A DNA stretch of 14,833 nt from DATKZB01 sp035528235 (GTDB lineage: Bacteria; Planctomycetota; Phycisphaerae; FEN-1346). A program made the translations under genes and the position numbers. Location: assembly GCA_035528235.1 (NCBI GenBank), contig DATKZB010000397.1, positions 1-14,833 of the forward strand, read 5' to 3'. Each line of letters begins with the position of its first letter. Position 1 is the first letter of the stretch. The notes below the pieces were generated by a model, which ran no database searches, was not told the DNA's origin, and saw only the letters and a program-made list of their open reading frames with translations. Below, in pieces: positions 5,888-11,805 of the stretch.

Positions 5888-6826
5888 TCACGGGCCGCCC
5901 GGTGCCTTGGCCTCCGCCACGGGCACCTCGAGCAGCGGCGTGGGGGTTCTTTCGCTCGTCAGGTAGAGGGTTTTGCCGTCGGGCCCGTAGCAGATGGTCT
6001 CGCCCTGCCGCCGTCGCGGCATGACGAGGGCCCGGGGAGGGCGGGCGAAGGCGTCGGTCCAGGTTTCCTTGGGGCCGCGGGCGAATTCCAGGGCGTCGGC
6101 GTACGTCAGGACGACGGCTCGCCGGCCGTCGGGCGAGATGTCCATCGCCACGGCCGGCGAGGTCTCAATCTCGCCGATCTGCCGGGCCACCGGCGGCGGC
6201 GCGCCGGGCGCGGCCTTGCCACGGGGCGGCTGCAACGCGTAGACGCGGCACCGGATGCCTTCCTTGCTGACGAGGACCATCGCCCCCGTGGTCGGGTCGA
6301 TGGCCAGGGCCTCGCAATCGCGGGGACCGCCTTCGTACGTGAAATCGATCCGGTGCGATACGGGCACCTGCCCCACCCGCGGCTGCTCGTGGGTGCCGAC
6401 CGCCGGCTCGGCCACCACGTACAGCGTGCACGTCTTGCGGGAGGCCAGGTTGTCGCCGATGTCGGCGATGACCAGGTACGGCTTCCCGCCGGCCTCGAAC
6501 GAGGCCATGTCTTCCCAGTCCCACGCCTGGGCGCCCGCGAGGGTGACCGTGGCCAGGTGCTCGCCCTTGGCGTTGAAGGCGAAGACGCGCGGCGTGTCGC
6601 CGGAATCGTTGTGCGTCCAGAAGACGCCGGCCACGCGCCGGCTGCACGCCAGGCCGCTCGACTCGTTGACCTCCGGATTAGCCAGCGTGGCCACCTGCCG
6701 CGACGGGCCGTACACGATGGGCGGCAACGGGGCGGGCGGACTCTCGGGCGGGGCACCCGTCGCCGACCCCCACACGGTCCCGGCGACCAGCAGCGCCAGG
6801 AAGGCCGACCTGCGGCACGACACCAT
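5888..6826 (-). CDS. secreted beta-propeller protein (phytase/esterase-like propeller)
   Basis: This 312-aa protein has a signal peptide (residues 1-25, SATGA cleavage region). It contains the motifs SSGLACSRR, THNDSGDTPRVFAF (71-84), WDWEDMA (102-108) and IADIGDN (120-126), then DCEALAIDPTTGAMVLVSKE and ISPDGRRAVVLTY. This set marks a family of extracellular six-bladed propellers with acidic, probably metal-binding loops. They are distantly like phytase-type or NHL propellers and often annotated only as hypothetical. The substrate is unknown. ATG at 6826 follows GGGGAGG with a 7-base gap. An upstream in-frame ATG at 6928 would add 34 non-signal residues encoded by a repeat hairpin, so I rejected it. 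The gene is convergent with the large propeller gene and followed on the minus strand by repeat-rich DNA. Confidence 0.8.
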   Translation of the reverse strand: MVSCRRSAFLALLVAGTVWGSATGAPPESPPAPLPPIVYGPSRQVATLANPEVNESSGLACSRRVAGVFWTHNDSGDTPRVFAFNAKGEHLATVTLAGAQAWDWEDMASFEAGGKPYLVIADIGDNLASRKTCTLYVVAEPAVGTHEQPRVGQVPVSHRIDFTYEGGPRDCEALAIDPTTGAMVLVSKEGIRCRVYALQPPRGKAAPGAPPPVARQIGEIETSPAVAMDISPDGRRAVVLTYADALEFARGPKETWTDAFARPPRALVMPRRRQGETICYGPDGKTLYLTSERTPTPLLEVPVAEAKAPGGP

Positions 6827-6876
6827 CGGTGCACCTCCCCGGCATGCGAACACAACGAAAGAAGAGCAGACCCGGT

Positions 6877-6922
6877 CGCGGCGGCCCGCCCAAGGCGGGC
6901 AGGCTCTGGGAAGGCCGCCGCG
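6877..6922. repeat. GC-rich hairpin carrying a 20-nt insertion
   Basis: The halves CGCGGCGGC (6877-6885) and CTGGGAAGGCCGCCGCG (6906-6922) would together make a hairpin of the same family as 12627-12652. They are separated by CCGCCCAAGGCGGGCAGGCT (6886-6905), itself partly palindromic. The same 20 bases interrupt the related hairpin at 2739-2784 at the same position. This copy sits between the second propeller gene and the tRNA. Confidence 0.8.
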
Positions 6923-6990
6923 CGGCACGCTGGGTTGCAGGATGAACGGGCGCCCTGCTGCCCCGCGAAGCCCTGCCCGTCCGTGGCACG

Positions 6991-7066
6991 TGGTGGCGGC
7001 GGTCGGAGTTGAACCGACGACCTTGGGCTTATGAGTCCCCTGCTCTAACCACTGAGCTACGCCGCC
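6991..7066 (-). tRNA. tRNA with CAU anticodon (Met elongator or Ile2)
   Basis: The 76-nt cloverleaf includes an encoded CCA end (6991-6993). The acceptor stem is GGCGGCG/CGCCGCC, the D arm GCTC AGTGGTTA GAGC, the anticodon loop CTCATAA with CAT at 7031-7033, the variable loop AGGTC, and the T arm GTCGG TTCAACT CCGAC. The body (GCTCAGTGGTTAGAGCA) resembles the isoleucine tRNA whose CAU is modified to lysidine, but elongator Met tRNAs are also close. It is not initiator-like: the acceptor starts with a standard G1-C72 pair. The anticodon stem is weak, with only three G-C pairs; A31-G39 and G27-A43 are mismatched. A strong promoter lies just upstream (7079-7106). Confidence 0.93.
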
Positions 7067-7078
7067 AATCGCACCGGT

Positions 7079-7106
7079 ATCTTACGGCCCGACGGGCCGT
7101 TGTCAA
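7079..7106 (-). promoter_or_regulatory. sigma70-like promoter for the tRNA
   Basis: On the minus strand a perfect TTGACA (7101-7106) and TAAGAT (7079-7084) are 16 bases apart, ending 12 bases before the tRNA 5' end. The spacer region contains a 7-bp inverted repeat (7084-7090 with 7094-7100). This may also serve as the 3' hairpin of the upstream creatininase-family gene, whose stop is at 7119. Confidence 0.75.
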
Positions 7107-7118
7107 GACCGCCGGGTA

Positions 7119-7940
7119 TCAGGCGTCGTCGGTCCGCCACAGACCCTCTTGCATCGAGTTGCCGTGGCCGCGGTAGCGGTCGCGGTGATCGAGGCGGTGG
7201 CGGACCTCCTGGATGATGACCTGGGCGGAGGCCTCGAGCGTCTCGCGTCCGAACTCGGCCGTGGCGTCCTGCGGGGGTTTGCCCATGACGCCGACGAGGG
7301 GCTCGCCCTTCTTGGGCAGCAGGGCGAGGTCAACACGGTCCGGGTGCAGCGCCACCAGGTGCGACGTTTCCCACAGGGCGGCGTGGTCGCCGCCGTCGGG
7401 GTACCGGTCGCGGACGACGAGGTAATCGAGGCACGCCCAGGCCAGCAGGCCGTGCCGCTTGCTGAACCGCCGCTGGTTGAACAGGCGGCACGCGGCGCAG
7501 GCGTGGTCGATGAGCGGGTAATGGCCCGCCACCAGGACGCCGACCTCAAAGCCCAGGCTCTCGGCCTCGGCCAGGACGTGCAGCAGCAGGTGCTGGTACG
7601 CCAGAACCTGCTCGGTGGCGGTGAAGGGGTGCCGCTCGGGCAGGAAGTTGTCGGCCGACAGACCGTAGCCGGCGGCAATCTGGTCGCGGTCCTCGGCGCC
7701 CGACTCCATAAGACTCTCGACGCGGCTCTCGCCGTAGTACAGGGGCGGAAAAACCAGGCCCCCGCCCTGCCGGGCACACAGGATGGCCAGCCCCTCGGCC
7801 TGGAGCGTGTCGGCCCCCACGGGGTTGTGGACGCCGTGCCATTCGAGCGTCCCGATGGGGATGTAGACGACGGGGCACGCCCGGCGCCGCTCGGCAATCT
7901 GGCCGGGGCGAAGCAGGTGGTATCGGACTTCGTCGGTCAT
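7119..7940 (-). CDS. creatininase-family amidohydrolase
   Basis: This 273-aa cytoplasmic protein belongs to the creatininase/MftE/FAPy-deformylase fold, metal-dependent amidohydrolases acting on small cyclic or formyl amides. It shows PIGTLEWHGVHNPVGADT (28-45, with Glu33, His35 and Asp44 as expected metal ligands). AGHYPLID (138-145) is in the place of the usual GHGGN, and GGDHAALWETS (183-193) supplies His186 and Glu191. The altered GH motif suggests a divergent subfamily, so the substrate should not be assumed to be creatinine. ATG at 7940 lies 7 bases behind GGAGG; another in-frame ATG at 7958 would add six residues but lacks a site. It lies 146 bases downstream of rmlB with a hairpin pair between, so shared transcription is uncertain. 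Confidence 0.85.
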   Translation of the reverse strand: MTDEVRYHLLRPGQIAERRRACPVVYIPIGTLEWHGVHNPVGADTLQAEGLAILCARQGGGLVFPPLYYGESRVESLMESGAEDRDQIAAGYGLSADNFLPERHPFTATEQVLAYQHLLLHVLAEAESLGFEVGVLVAGHYPLIDHACAACRLFNQRRFSKRHGLLAWACLDYLVVRDRYPDGGDHAALWETSHLVALHPDRVDLALLPKKGEPLVGVMGKPPQDATAEFGRETLEASAQVIIQEVRHRLDHRDRYRGHGNSMQEGLWRTDDA

Positions 7941-7998
7941 GGAGGGACCTCCGTGCATGGGGCAAGAATCCGGTCAGCGCCTGTCAGGACTGGGTCTT

Positions 7999-8076
7999 GG
8001 CGCGGTGGGTCCCCGTACCCACCGCGCCGGCACGCCCTGGGACGCTGGGCGCGGCGGGTGCGGGGACCCGCCGCGC
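7999..8076. repeat. inverted pair of GCGCGG-type hairpins
   Basis: Hairpin 1 (7999-8028) has a 12-bp stem GGCGCGGTGGGT/ACCCACCGCGCC and loop CCCCGT. Hairpin 2 (8049-8076) has an 11-bp stem GCGCGGCGGGT/ACCCGCCGCGC and loop GCGGGG, in opposite orientation, 20 bases away. As at the other two paired loci, one member has the T/A stem pair and the other C/G. The array starts 10 bases past the rmlB stop codon (reading the minus strand) and lies before the creatininase-family gene. Confidence 0.9.
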
Positions 8077-8086
8077 AAACGGTCGA

Positions 8087-9097
8087 CTACCGGTCGCCGT
8101 ACCACTTGTCGTAGAACTCGCGGTACGAGCCGTCCTTGATGCGGCGCCACCAATCCGGGTGGTCGCGGTACCATCGGATGGTCCGCTCCAGGCCGTCTTC
8201 GAAGGCGACCTGTGGCCGCCAGAGGAGTTCGGTCTGGATGTGCGTCGGGTCGATGGCGTAGCGGCGGTCGTGGCCGGGCCGGTCGGTCACGAAGCGGATG
8301 AGCGACTCGCCCTTGCCGAGGCTGGCCAGGATGGCCCGGACCACGTCGATGTTGTACCGTTCGCTGCGTGCCCCGACGTTGTACACGGCGCCGGGCTTGC
8401 CGCGCGCCACCACCGCCAGAATCGCCCGCGAGTGGTCGTCGGTATGGATCCAGTCGCGGACCTGGCGACCGTCGCCGTAGACGGGCAGCGGCTGCCCCTC
8501 GAGGGCGTTCGAGACCATGAGCGGAATCAGTTTCTCGGGAAACTGGTACGGGCCGTAGTTGTTCGAGCACCGGGTAACGCAGACGTCCTGGCCCCAGGTG
8601 CGGTGGGCCGCCAGCACCAGGTGGTCGGCCCCGGCTTTGCTGGCGGCATAGGGGCTCGAGGGTGCCAGGGGGCTGGACTCGGTGAAGGGCGGGTCGTCGG
8701 GCCCCAGCGACCCGTACACCTCGTCGGTCGAGACCTGGACGTACCGCCCGACGCCGCGGGCACGGGCCGTATCCAACAGGACCTGGGTTCCCAGAACGTT
8801 GGTCCGGACGAACGCCAGGGGCCCCAGAATGGACCGGTCGACGTGGGTCTCGGCGGCGAAGTTGATGAGGACGTCGGCCCCCTCGGGGACGGCGTCGGCC
8901 ATGGCTCCGGGGTCGGTGATGTCGGCCCGGACGAAGGTGTGCCGGTCGGCGGGCACGCCCTGGAGGTTTTCGAGGTTCCCGGCGTAGGTCAAGAGGTCGA
9001 TGTCAACCAGGCGAAGGCTGGGGTCCTGCTCCAGGGCCAGTCGGACGAAGTTCGATCCGATGAAGCCGGCACCGCCGGTTACGACGTACGTGGGCAT
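8087..9097 (-). CDS. rmlB: dTDP-glucose 4,6-dehydratase (RmlB)
   Basis: RmlB converts dTDP-glucose to dTDP-4-keto-6-deoxyglucose, the second step of dTDP-L-rhamnose synthesis for surface polysaccharides. The 336-aa protein is a full-length short-chain dehydrogenase. Its Rossmann motif TGGAGFIGS (7-15) binds NAD. VSTDEVYG (122-129) contains Thr124, Asp125 and Glu126, the dehydratase triad. YAASK (150-154) has the catalytic Tyr/Lys, and NNYGPYQFPEKLIP, YGDGRQVRDWIH and the C-terminal WRRIKDGSYREFYDKWY are diagnostic of RmlB. ATG at 9097 follows GGAGGG with an 8-base gap. None of the partner genes rmlA, rmlC or rmlD is next to it. A 10-bp hairpin (9135-9166) lies in the untranslated leader. Confidence 0.96.
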   Translation of the reverse strand: MPTYVVTGGAGFIGSNFVRLALEQDPSLRLVDIDLLTYAGNLENLQGVPADRHTFVRADITDPGAMADAVPEGADVLINFAAETHVDRSILGPLAFVRTNVLGTQVLLDTARARGVGRYVQVSTDEVYGSLGPDDPPFTESSPLAPSSPYAASKAGADHLVLAAHRTWGQDVCVTRCSNNYGPYQFPEKLIPLMVSNALEGQPLPVYGDGRQVRDWIHTDDHSRAILAVVARGKPGAVYNVGARSERYNIDVVRAILASLGKGESLIRFVTDRPGHDRRYAIDPTHIQTELLWRPQVAFEDGLERTIRWYRDHPDWWRRIKDGSYREFYDKWYGDR

Positions 9098-9134
9098 GGC
9101 GCGGTCCCTCCGGCCTGGGCCGGCGGAGCAACGC

Positions 9135-9166
9135 GGCGGGCGCCGCGCAACGAGTCGGCGCCCGCC
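9135..9166. repeat. 10-bp hairpin in the rmlB leader
   Basis: GGCGGGCGCC (9135-9144) and GGCGCCCGCC (9157-9166) form a perfect stem with a 12-nt loop. A 10-bp direct repeat, CAACGAGTCG, occurs at 9148-9157 inside the loop and again at 9174-9183. A consensus-like -35 (TTGACA on the minus strand, 9171-9176) lies next to it, but no matching -10 was found. It might end the upstream lipoprotein transcript or modulate rmlB. Confidence 0.6.
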
Positions 9167-9217
9167 CGGTTGTCAACGAGTCGAAGTGTGCGGCGGAACG
9201 ACGCTCCGGACCGCCTC

Positions 9218-9460
9218 TTACTTGTCGGCCTCTTCCTCGACGGCCTCGGTGGCCTCTTCGACGGCCTCTTTAGCGGCCTCGGTGGCCTTCTCAACGGCAG
9301 CGCCAACCTCCTCCGCCGCTTCCTCGGCCGGTTCGGCCGGCACCGCCGCCGGTGCCTTGGCCGGTGCCTCGGTCGGTTCCTTCTCGGGGGCCGACGACTC
9401 GCAGCCCACCACGAACGCCATCGCAAACACCACCAGCAACACCAATGACACGTACCTCAT
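9218..9460 (-). CDS. small Ala/Glu/Lys-rich lipoprotein
   Basis: This 80-aa protein has a type II signal: MRYVSL, a hydrophobic core, then the lipobox VVGC with Cys at residue 20. The mature ~60 residues are low-complexity Ala, Glu, Pro and Lys. The second half (EEAAEEVGAAVEKATEAAKE onward) is a strongly acidic amphipathic helix with 11-residue-like periodicity, as in LEA or apolipoprotein-type helices. No named family is recognised. A peripheral or periplasm-spanning role is only a guess. ATG at 9460 lies 7 bases behind GGAG in AAAGGAG. A candidate promoter lies at 9573-9602. It precedes rmlB by 120 bases on the same strand with no clear functional link. Confidence 0.8.
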   Translation of the reverse strand: MRYVSLVLLVVFAMAFVVGCESSAPEKEPTEAPAKAPAAVPAEPAEEAAEEVGAAVEKATEAAKEAVEEATEAVEEEADK

Positions 9461-9572
9461 TCCCGTTCTCCTTTCACTGTTTCCCGATGCCGACTCTGAC
9501 GGCAGAACCCCATGCACGTCCGAGGCCACAGCAGAAAGGGGACCCCCTTGCCCGCCGTTTGGCCTGTCACGA

Positions 9573-9602
9573 ATCCTACCAACCCGCCCATGACGGATGC
9601 AA
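9573..9602 (-). promoter_or_regulatory. candidate promoter for the Ala/Glu lipoprotein
   Basis: On the minus strand TTGCAT (9597-9602) and TAGGAT (9573-9578) are 18 bases apart. The -35 begins directly after the T-tract of the upstream terminator. Expected leader length is about 105 bases. Match to consensus is moderate. Confidence 0.35.
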
Positions 9603-9638
9603 GAAAAACCCGGCGGCGCCGTAGCGGCCTGCCGCCGG
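9603..9638 (-). terminator. intrinsic terminator of the ferritin-like gene
   Basis: On the minus strand, CCGGCGGC (9631-9638) pairs with GCCGCCGG (9610-9617) across a 13-base loop that can pair further internally. A GTTTTTC tract (9603-9609) follows. It starts 13 bases past the ferritin-like gene's stop and is the clearest rho-independent terminator in the window. Confidence 0.8.
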
Positions 9639-9651
9639 CCGGATGAAGACG

Positions 9652-10155
9652 TCAGGAATCGAAGTGGGCCCCGCCTTCCCGGACGCTCCAGATGGCCGGG
9701 TCCTTCATATACTCGTACAGGTCGGTCAGCAGGGCCAGATGTTTGTCCTCCTCGGCCTTGAGGCGCGCGAGGAGGTCCTTGGACGGCTGGTCCTCGGCCT
9801 TGGCGACGGCGTCCCGGTAGAAGGCGATGGCTTTGCGTTCCATCTCCTGGGCGAACTCAATGGCCTCCAGGTCGGTCGTCTCGGGCTTGACGGCCTTGGC
9901 CACCTCCTGGCGGCCGCGCTTGAGGAACGCCGCGTCGACCGTCGGATACGTCACGTTGGCCGGACAAAAGCCCTGGTTGGCCCAGGACTGGAGGAGTTGC
10001 TCGTGCTGGGTCTCGTCGGCGGCCAGCTGGTCGAACATCTTCTTGCCGAGCGCCTGGCGGGTCTTGCGCGACGCGTCGAGGTAGAAATCGCGGGCGGCCC
10101 GCTCCTTCTCGGCGCCCACCTTCAGAATGCCACACATCGGTTGACTGAGGGCCAT
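9652..10155 (-). CDS. ferritin-like di-iron protein (rubrerythrin family, no rubredoxin domain)
   Basis: This 167-aa cytoplasmic protein has the four-helix ferritin-like pattern. Helix A has GAEKERAARDFYLDA (Glu16/Glu18). Helix B has ADETQHEQLL (Glu48-x-x-His51). Helix C has EFAQEMERKAIAFYRDAV (Glu104/Glu106). Helix D has EEDKHLALL (Glu136-x-x-His139). Two ExxH motifs define a rubrerythrin-type non-haem di-iron site, normally used for peroxide reduction or iron handling in anaerobes. No CxxC pairs are present, so there is no rubredoxin domain and an outside electron donor would be needed. ATG at 10155 lies behind GGGAG with a 7-base gap; an ATG seven codons upstream overlaps that site. The gene is monocistronic, with a TATAAT at 10198-10203 and a strong terminator. 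Confidence 0.85.
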   Translation of the reverse strand: MALSQPMCGILKVGAEKERAARDFYLDASRKTRQALGKKMFDQLAADETQHEQLLQSWANQGFCPANVTYPTVDAAFLKRGRQEVAKAVKPETTDLEAIEFAQEMERKAIAFYRDAVAKAEDQPSKDLLARLKAEEDKHLALLTDLYEYMKDPAIWSVREGGAHFDS

Positions 10156-10197
10156 TGACTCTCTCCCTTTCATCCAAGGTCCAACCAGCGTCCGGCC

Positions 10198-10203
10198 ATT
10201 ATA
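10198..10203 (-). promoter_or_regulatory. -10 element for the ferritin-like gene
   Basis: A perfect TATAAT on the minus strand lies 42 bases before the start codon of the ferritin-like gene. The -35 region is poor: TGGCCC at 17 bases, or TTGCTG at 21 bases. It may need an activator. Confidence 0.5.
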
Positions 10204-10280
10204 GGGGGCGCCGTGGCGGCGGGCCAGCAAAAACGGCGGCGGCATGTAACCCTTCAATTGCAGGGATGACGGTGCGTCTT

Positions 10281-10363
10281 ATCCGAGCCGCGAGCGTCAG
10301 GGAGCGGTTTTGCCGCGGCGGGCGGGGGGCAAGGCACCGCTCCCTCACGGTCGCGGCTCGGAT
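10281..10363. repeat. large inverted repeat with 27-bp arms
   Basis: The left arm (10281-10307, begins ATCCGAGCCGCGA) and right arm (10337-10363) are reverse complements with two mismatches in 27 bases. The loop is about 29 bases. The same unit occurs once at 5664-5690, and a shortened copy (GGTCGCGGCTCGG) follows at 10370-10382. This element and the hairpin pair at 10404-10481 make up most of the 327-base gap between the ferritin-like gene and the end of the pseudouridine synthase gene. No coding potential is supported in that gap. Confidence 0.85.
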
Positions 10364-10403
10364 TCGGCTGGTCGCGGCTCGGGTTCGGCACAGCCTTACG
10401 TTT

Positions 10404-10481
10404 GCGCGGCGGGTCCCCGTACCCGCCGCGCTGGCCGCGAGATGCTGCGTTGGCGCGGTGGGTACGGGGACCCACCGCGCC
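10404..10481. repeat. inverted pair of GCGCGG-type hairpins abutting a stop codon
   Basis: Hairpin 1 (10404-10431) has stem GCGCGGCGGGT/ACCCGCCGCGC and loop CCCCGT. Hairpin 2 (10452-10481) has a 12-bp stem ending in GGTGGGT/ACCCACC and loop ACGGGG, in opposite orientation, 20 bases away. Spacing is the same as at 7999-8076. Hairpin 2 ends one base before the TGA (10483-10485) of the pseudouridine synthase gene, so this pair lies directly on that gene's 3' end. Confidence 0.9.
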
Positions 10482-10482
10482 A

Positions 10483-11550
10483 TCATCCGGCAGTCCTGGT
10501 GCGTGCCGAGCACGCACCCTGCGTGGGGCGCCACAGGCGAAGGGCGTCGAGCAGGCGGGCCATGTCGGCCGGAAGGGGGGCCTCCAGGTGCATGGGCTCG
10601 CGGGTCCGGGGGTGCATGAACCCCAGACTGGCCGCGTGGAGGGCCTGACGGTCCAGCAGCACCTCGTCGTGGTCGGCCCGGCCGCGCGCCAGTTCCTGGA
10701 GCGTCACGCGGTCGCAGCTGCCGTACTGGCGGTCGGCCACCACGCGGTGCCCCAGGTGGGCCATGTGAACGCGAATCTGGTGCGTGCGACCGGTGTGGAT
10801 GCGGACGCGGACCACGCTGAACCCCGCGAAGACCTCGGCCACCTCGTACTGGCTGACGGCCTGGCGTCCGGTGCCGTCGCGGCGGACGGCGTACCGCTCG
10901 CGGACGCGATGGTCTCTGCCGATGGGCATGTCGATGACGTCGGCGTCGAGCGCCGGCACGCCCTCGACGACGGCCAGGTACTCTTTCTTGACGGTCCGGT
11001 CCTCCCACTGGCGGGCGAGGCGGGCGTGGGCGGTGTCGTTCTTGGCAAAGACGATGACGCCGGACGTGTCGCGGTCGAGGCGGTGGACCACGCCCGGCCG
11101 CCACGGGTCGCCGCCGCTGGAGAGGCTGTCGGCGTGGTACGCCACGGCGTTGACCAGCGTGCCGTGCGGGTTGCCGCGCGCGGGGTGCACCAGAATGCCC
11201 GGCGCCTTGTTCACGACAATCAGGTCCTGGTCCTCGAAGAGGACGCTGATGGGTATGGGTTCGGGAATGATGCCCAGGGGCTGGCGTTTCATCAGGGTGA
11301 CGAAGAGGCGGTCGCCGCGATGGACCTCGGTCGAGGGTTTGGTGACGGGCTCGTCGTTGACCAGGACGCGGCCGCTGCGAATCAGTTTCTGGTAGACGGA
11401 CCGGCTGTGGGCGGCCCATCGCTGGGCGAGGAACCGGTCGAGGCGGGTCTCGCCGGGCTCGTGCTGGAGTTCGATCTCGAGTGTCGCGGGTTCGCGCTCG
11501 GGCAGGGCCTCGGGCGGCAGGGCACCTTCGGGCAGGTCGTTGGTGGCCAT
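10483..11550 (-). CDS. RluA/RluD-family 23S rRNA pseudouridine synthase
   Basis: This 355-aa protein isomerises uridines in RNA, most likely 23S rRNA. An N-terminal S4 RNA-binding domain covers residues about 34-84 (TRLDRFLAQRWAAHSRSVYQ, then LIRSGRVLVNDEPV). The catalytic domain contains VVHRLDRDTSGV with the nucleophilic Asp159, followed by KKEYLAVVEG, the HTGRTHQIRVHMAHLGH signature (252-268) and a C-terminal HAASLGFMHPRT block. S4 plus this core fits RluD or RluC; the exact target uridine cannot be read from sequence. ATG at 11550 gives a normal length but has no good ribosome binding site. The frame stays open to ATG at 11697, but that extension runs through a repeat element (11610-11742). 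The stop codon nearly touches a repeat hairpin (10452-10481). Confidence 0.92.
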   Translation of the reverse strand: MATNDLPEGALPPEALPEREPATLEIELQHEPGETRLDRFLAQRWAAHSRSVYQKLIRSGRVLVNDEPVTKPSTEVHRGDRLFVTLMKRQPLGIIPEPIPISVLFEDQDLIVVNKAPGILVHPARGNPHGTLVNAVAYHADSLSSGGDPWRPGVVHRLDRDTSGVIVFAKNDTAHARLARQWEDRTVKKEYLAVVEGVPALDADVIDMPIGRDHRVRERYAVRRDGTGRQAVSQYEVAEVFAGFSVVRVRIHTGRTHQIRVHMAHLGHRVVADRQYGSCDRVTLQELARGRADHDEVLLDRQALHAASLGFMHPRTREPMHLEAPLPADMARLLDALRLWRPTQGACSARTRTAG

Positions 11551-11609
11551 GGCGGGTCGCGGGTCGGTTCGAGCGGTCGACAGCACGGGGCGCAGCGTGG
11601 CGACCACTC

Positions 11610-11742
11610 GTGGTGCGTCAACATGGAACGTGTGCGTGCGGGTGCCATGCTTTCGCTTGCGAAAGCATGCGCCTGACCCCGAACCATGCTTTCGCAACGG
11701 CGCGAAAGCATGGCACCCTCAAGAGCAGCCTTGACGCACCAC
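11610..11742. mobile_element. 133-bp element with 12-bp terminal inverted repeats and twin hairpins
   Basis: The ends GTGGTGCGTCAA (11610-11621) and TTGACGCACCAC (11731-11742) are exact reverse complements. Inside, hairpin a (11646-11669) has arms CATGCTTTCGC/GCGAAAGCATG. Hairpin b (11684-11713) has a 12-bp stem CCATGCTTTCGC/GCGAAAGCATGG and loop AACGGC. The outer arms 11640-11656 and 11702-11718 pair perfectly over 17 bases, giving an alternative single long hairpin. The architecture matches the element at 2662-2825 although the internal hairpins differ in sequence. It lies between the corrinoid-protein gene and the pseudouridine synthase gene and encodes nothing credible. Mobility is inferred only. 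Confidence 0.6.
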
Positions 11743-11805
11743 TAGGGCGACGCGCCGCGCCCCTGGCGGTTCACGGTCGTCGGGGGCACCGACGCAGGCG
11801 GTCGG

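Noticed and set aside
7941..7957. GGAGGTCCCTCC next to the creatininase-family start codon as a switch that hides its ribosome binding site.
   Set aside because: Only a 4-bp stem with a 4-base loop is possible; too weak to claim.
7997..9448. Long plus-strand frames opposite rmlB and the creatininase-family gene.
   Set aside because: Antisense shadows with no recognisable domains; the minus-strand products are unambiguous.
10199..11419. A 406-codon minus-strand frame overlapping the pseudouridine synthase.
   Set aside because: Pro/Arg-rich low complexity; the overlapping frame has clear S4 and HRLD motifs.
11551..11697. N-terminal extension of the pseudouridine synthase to an upstream ATG.
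   Set aside because: The extra 49 residues are encoded largely by the TIR-bounded repeat element and are not part of the S4 domain family.
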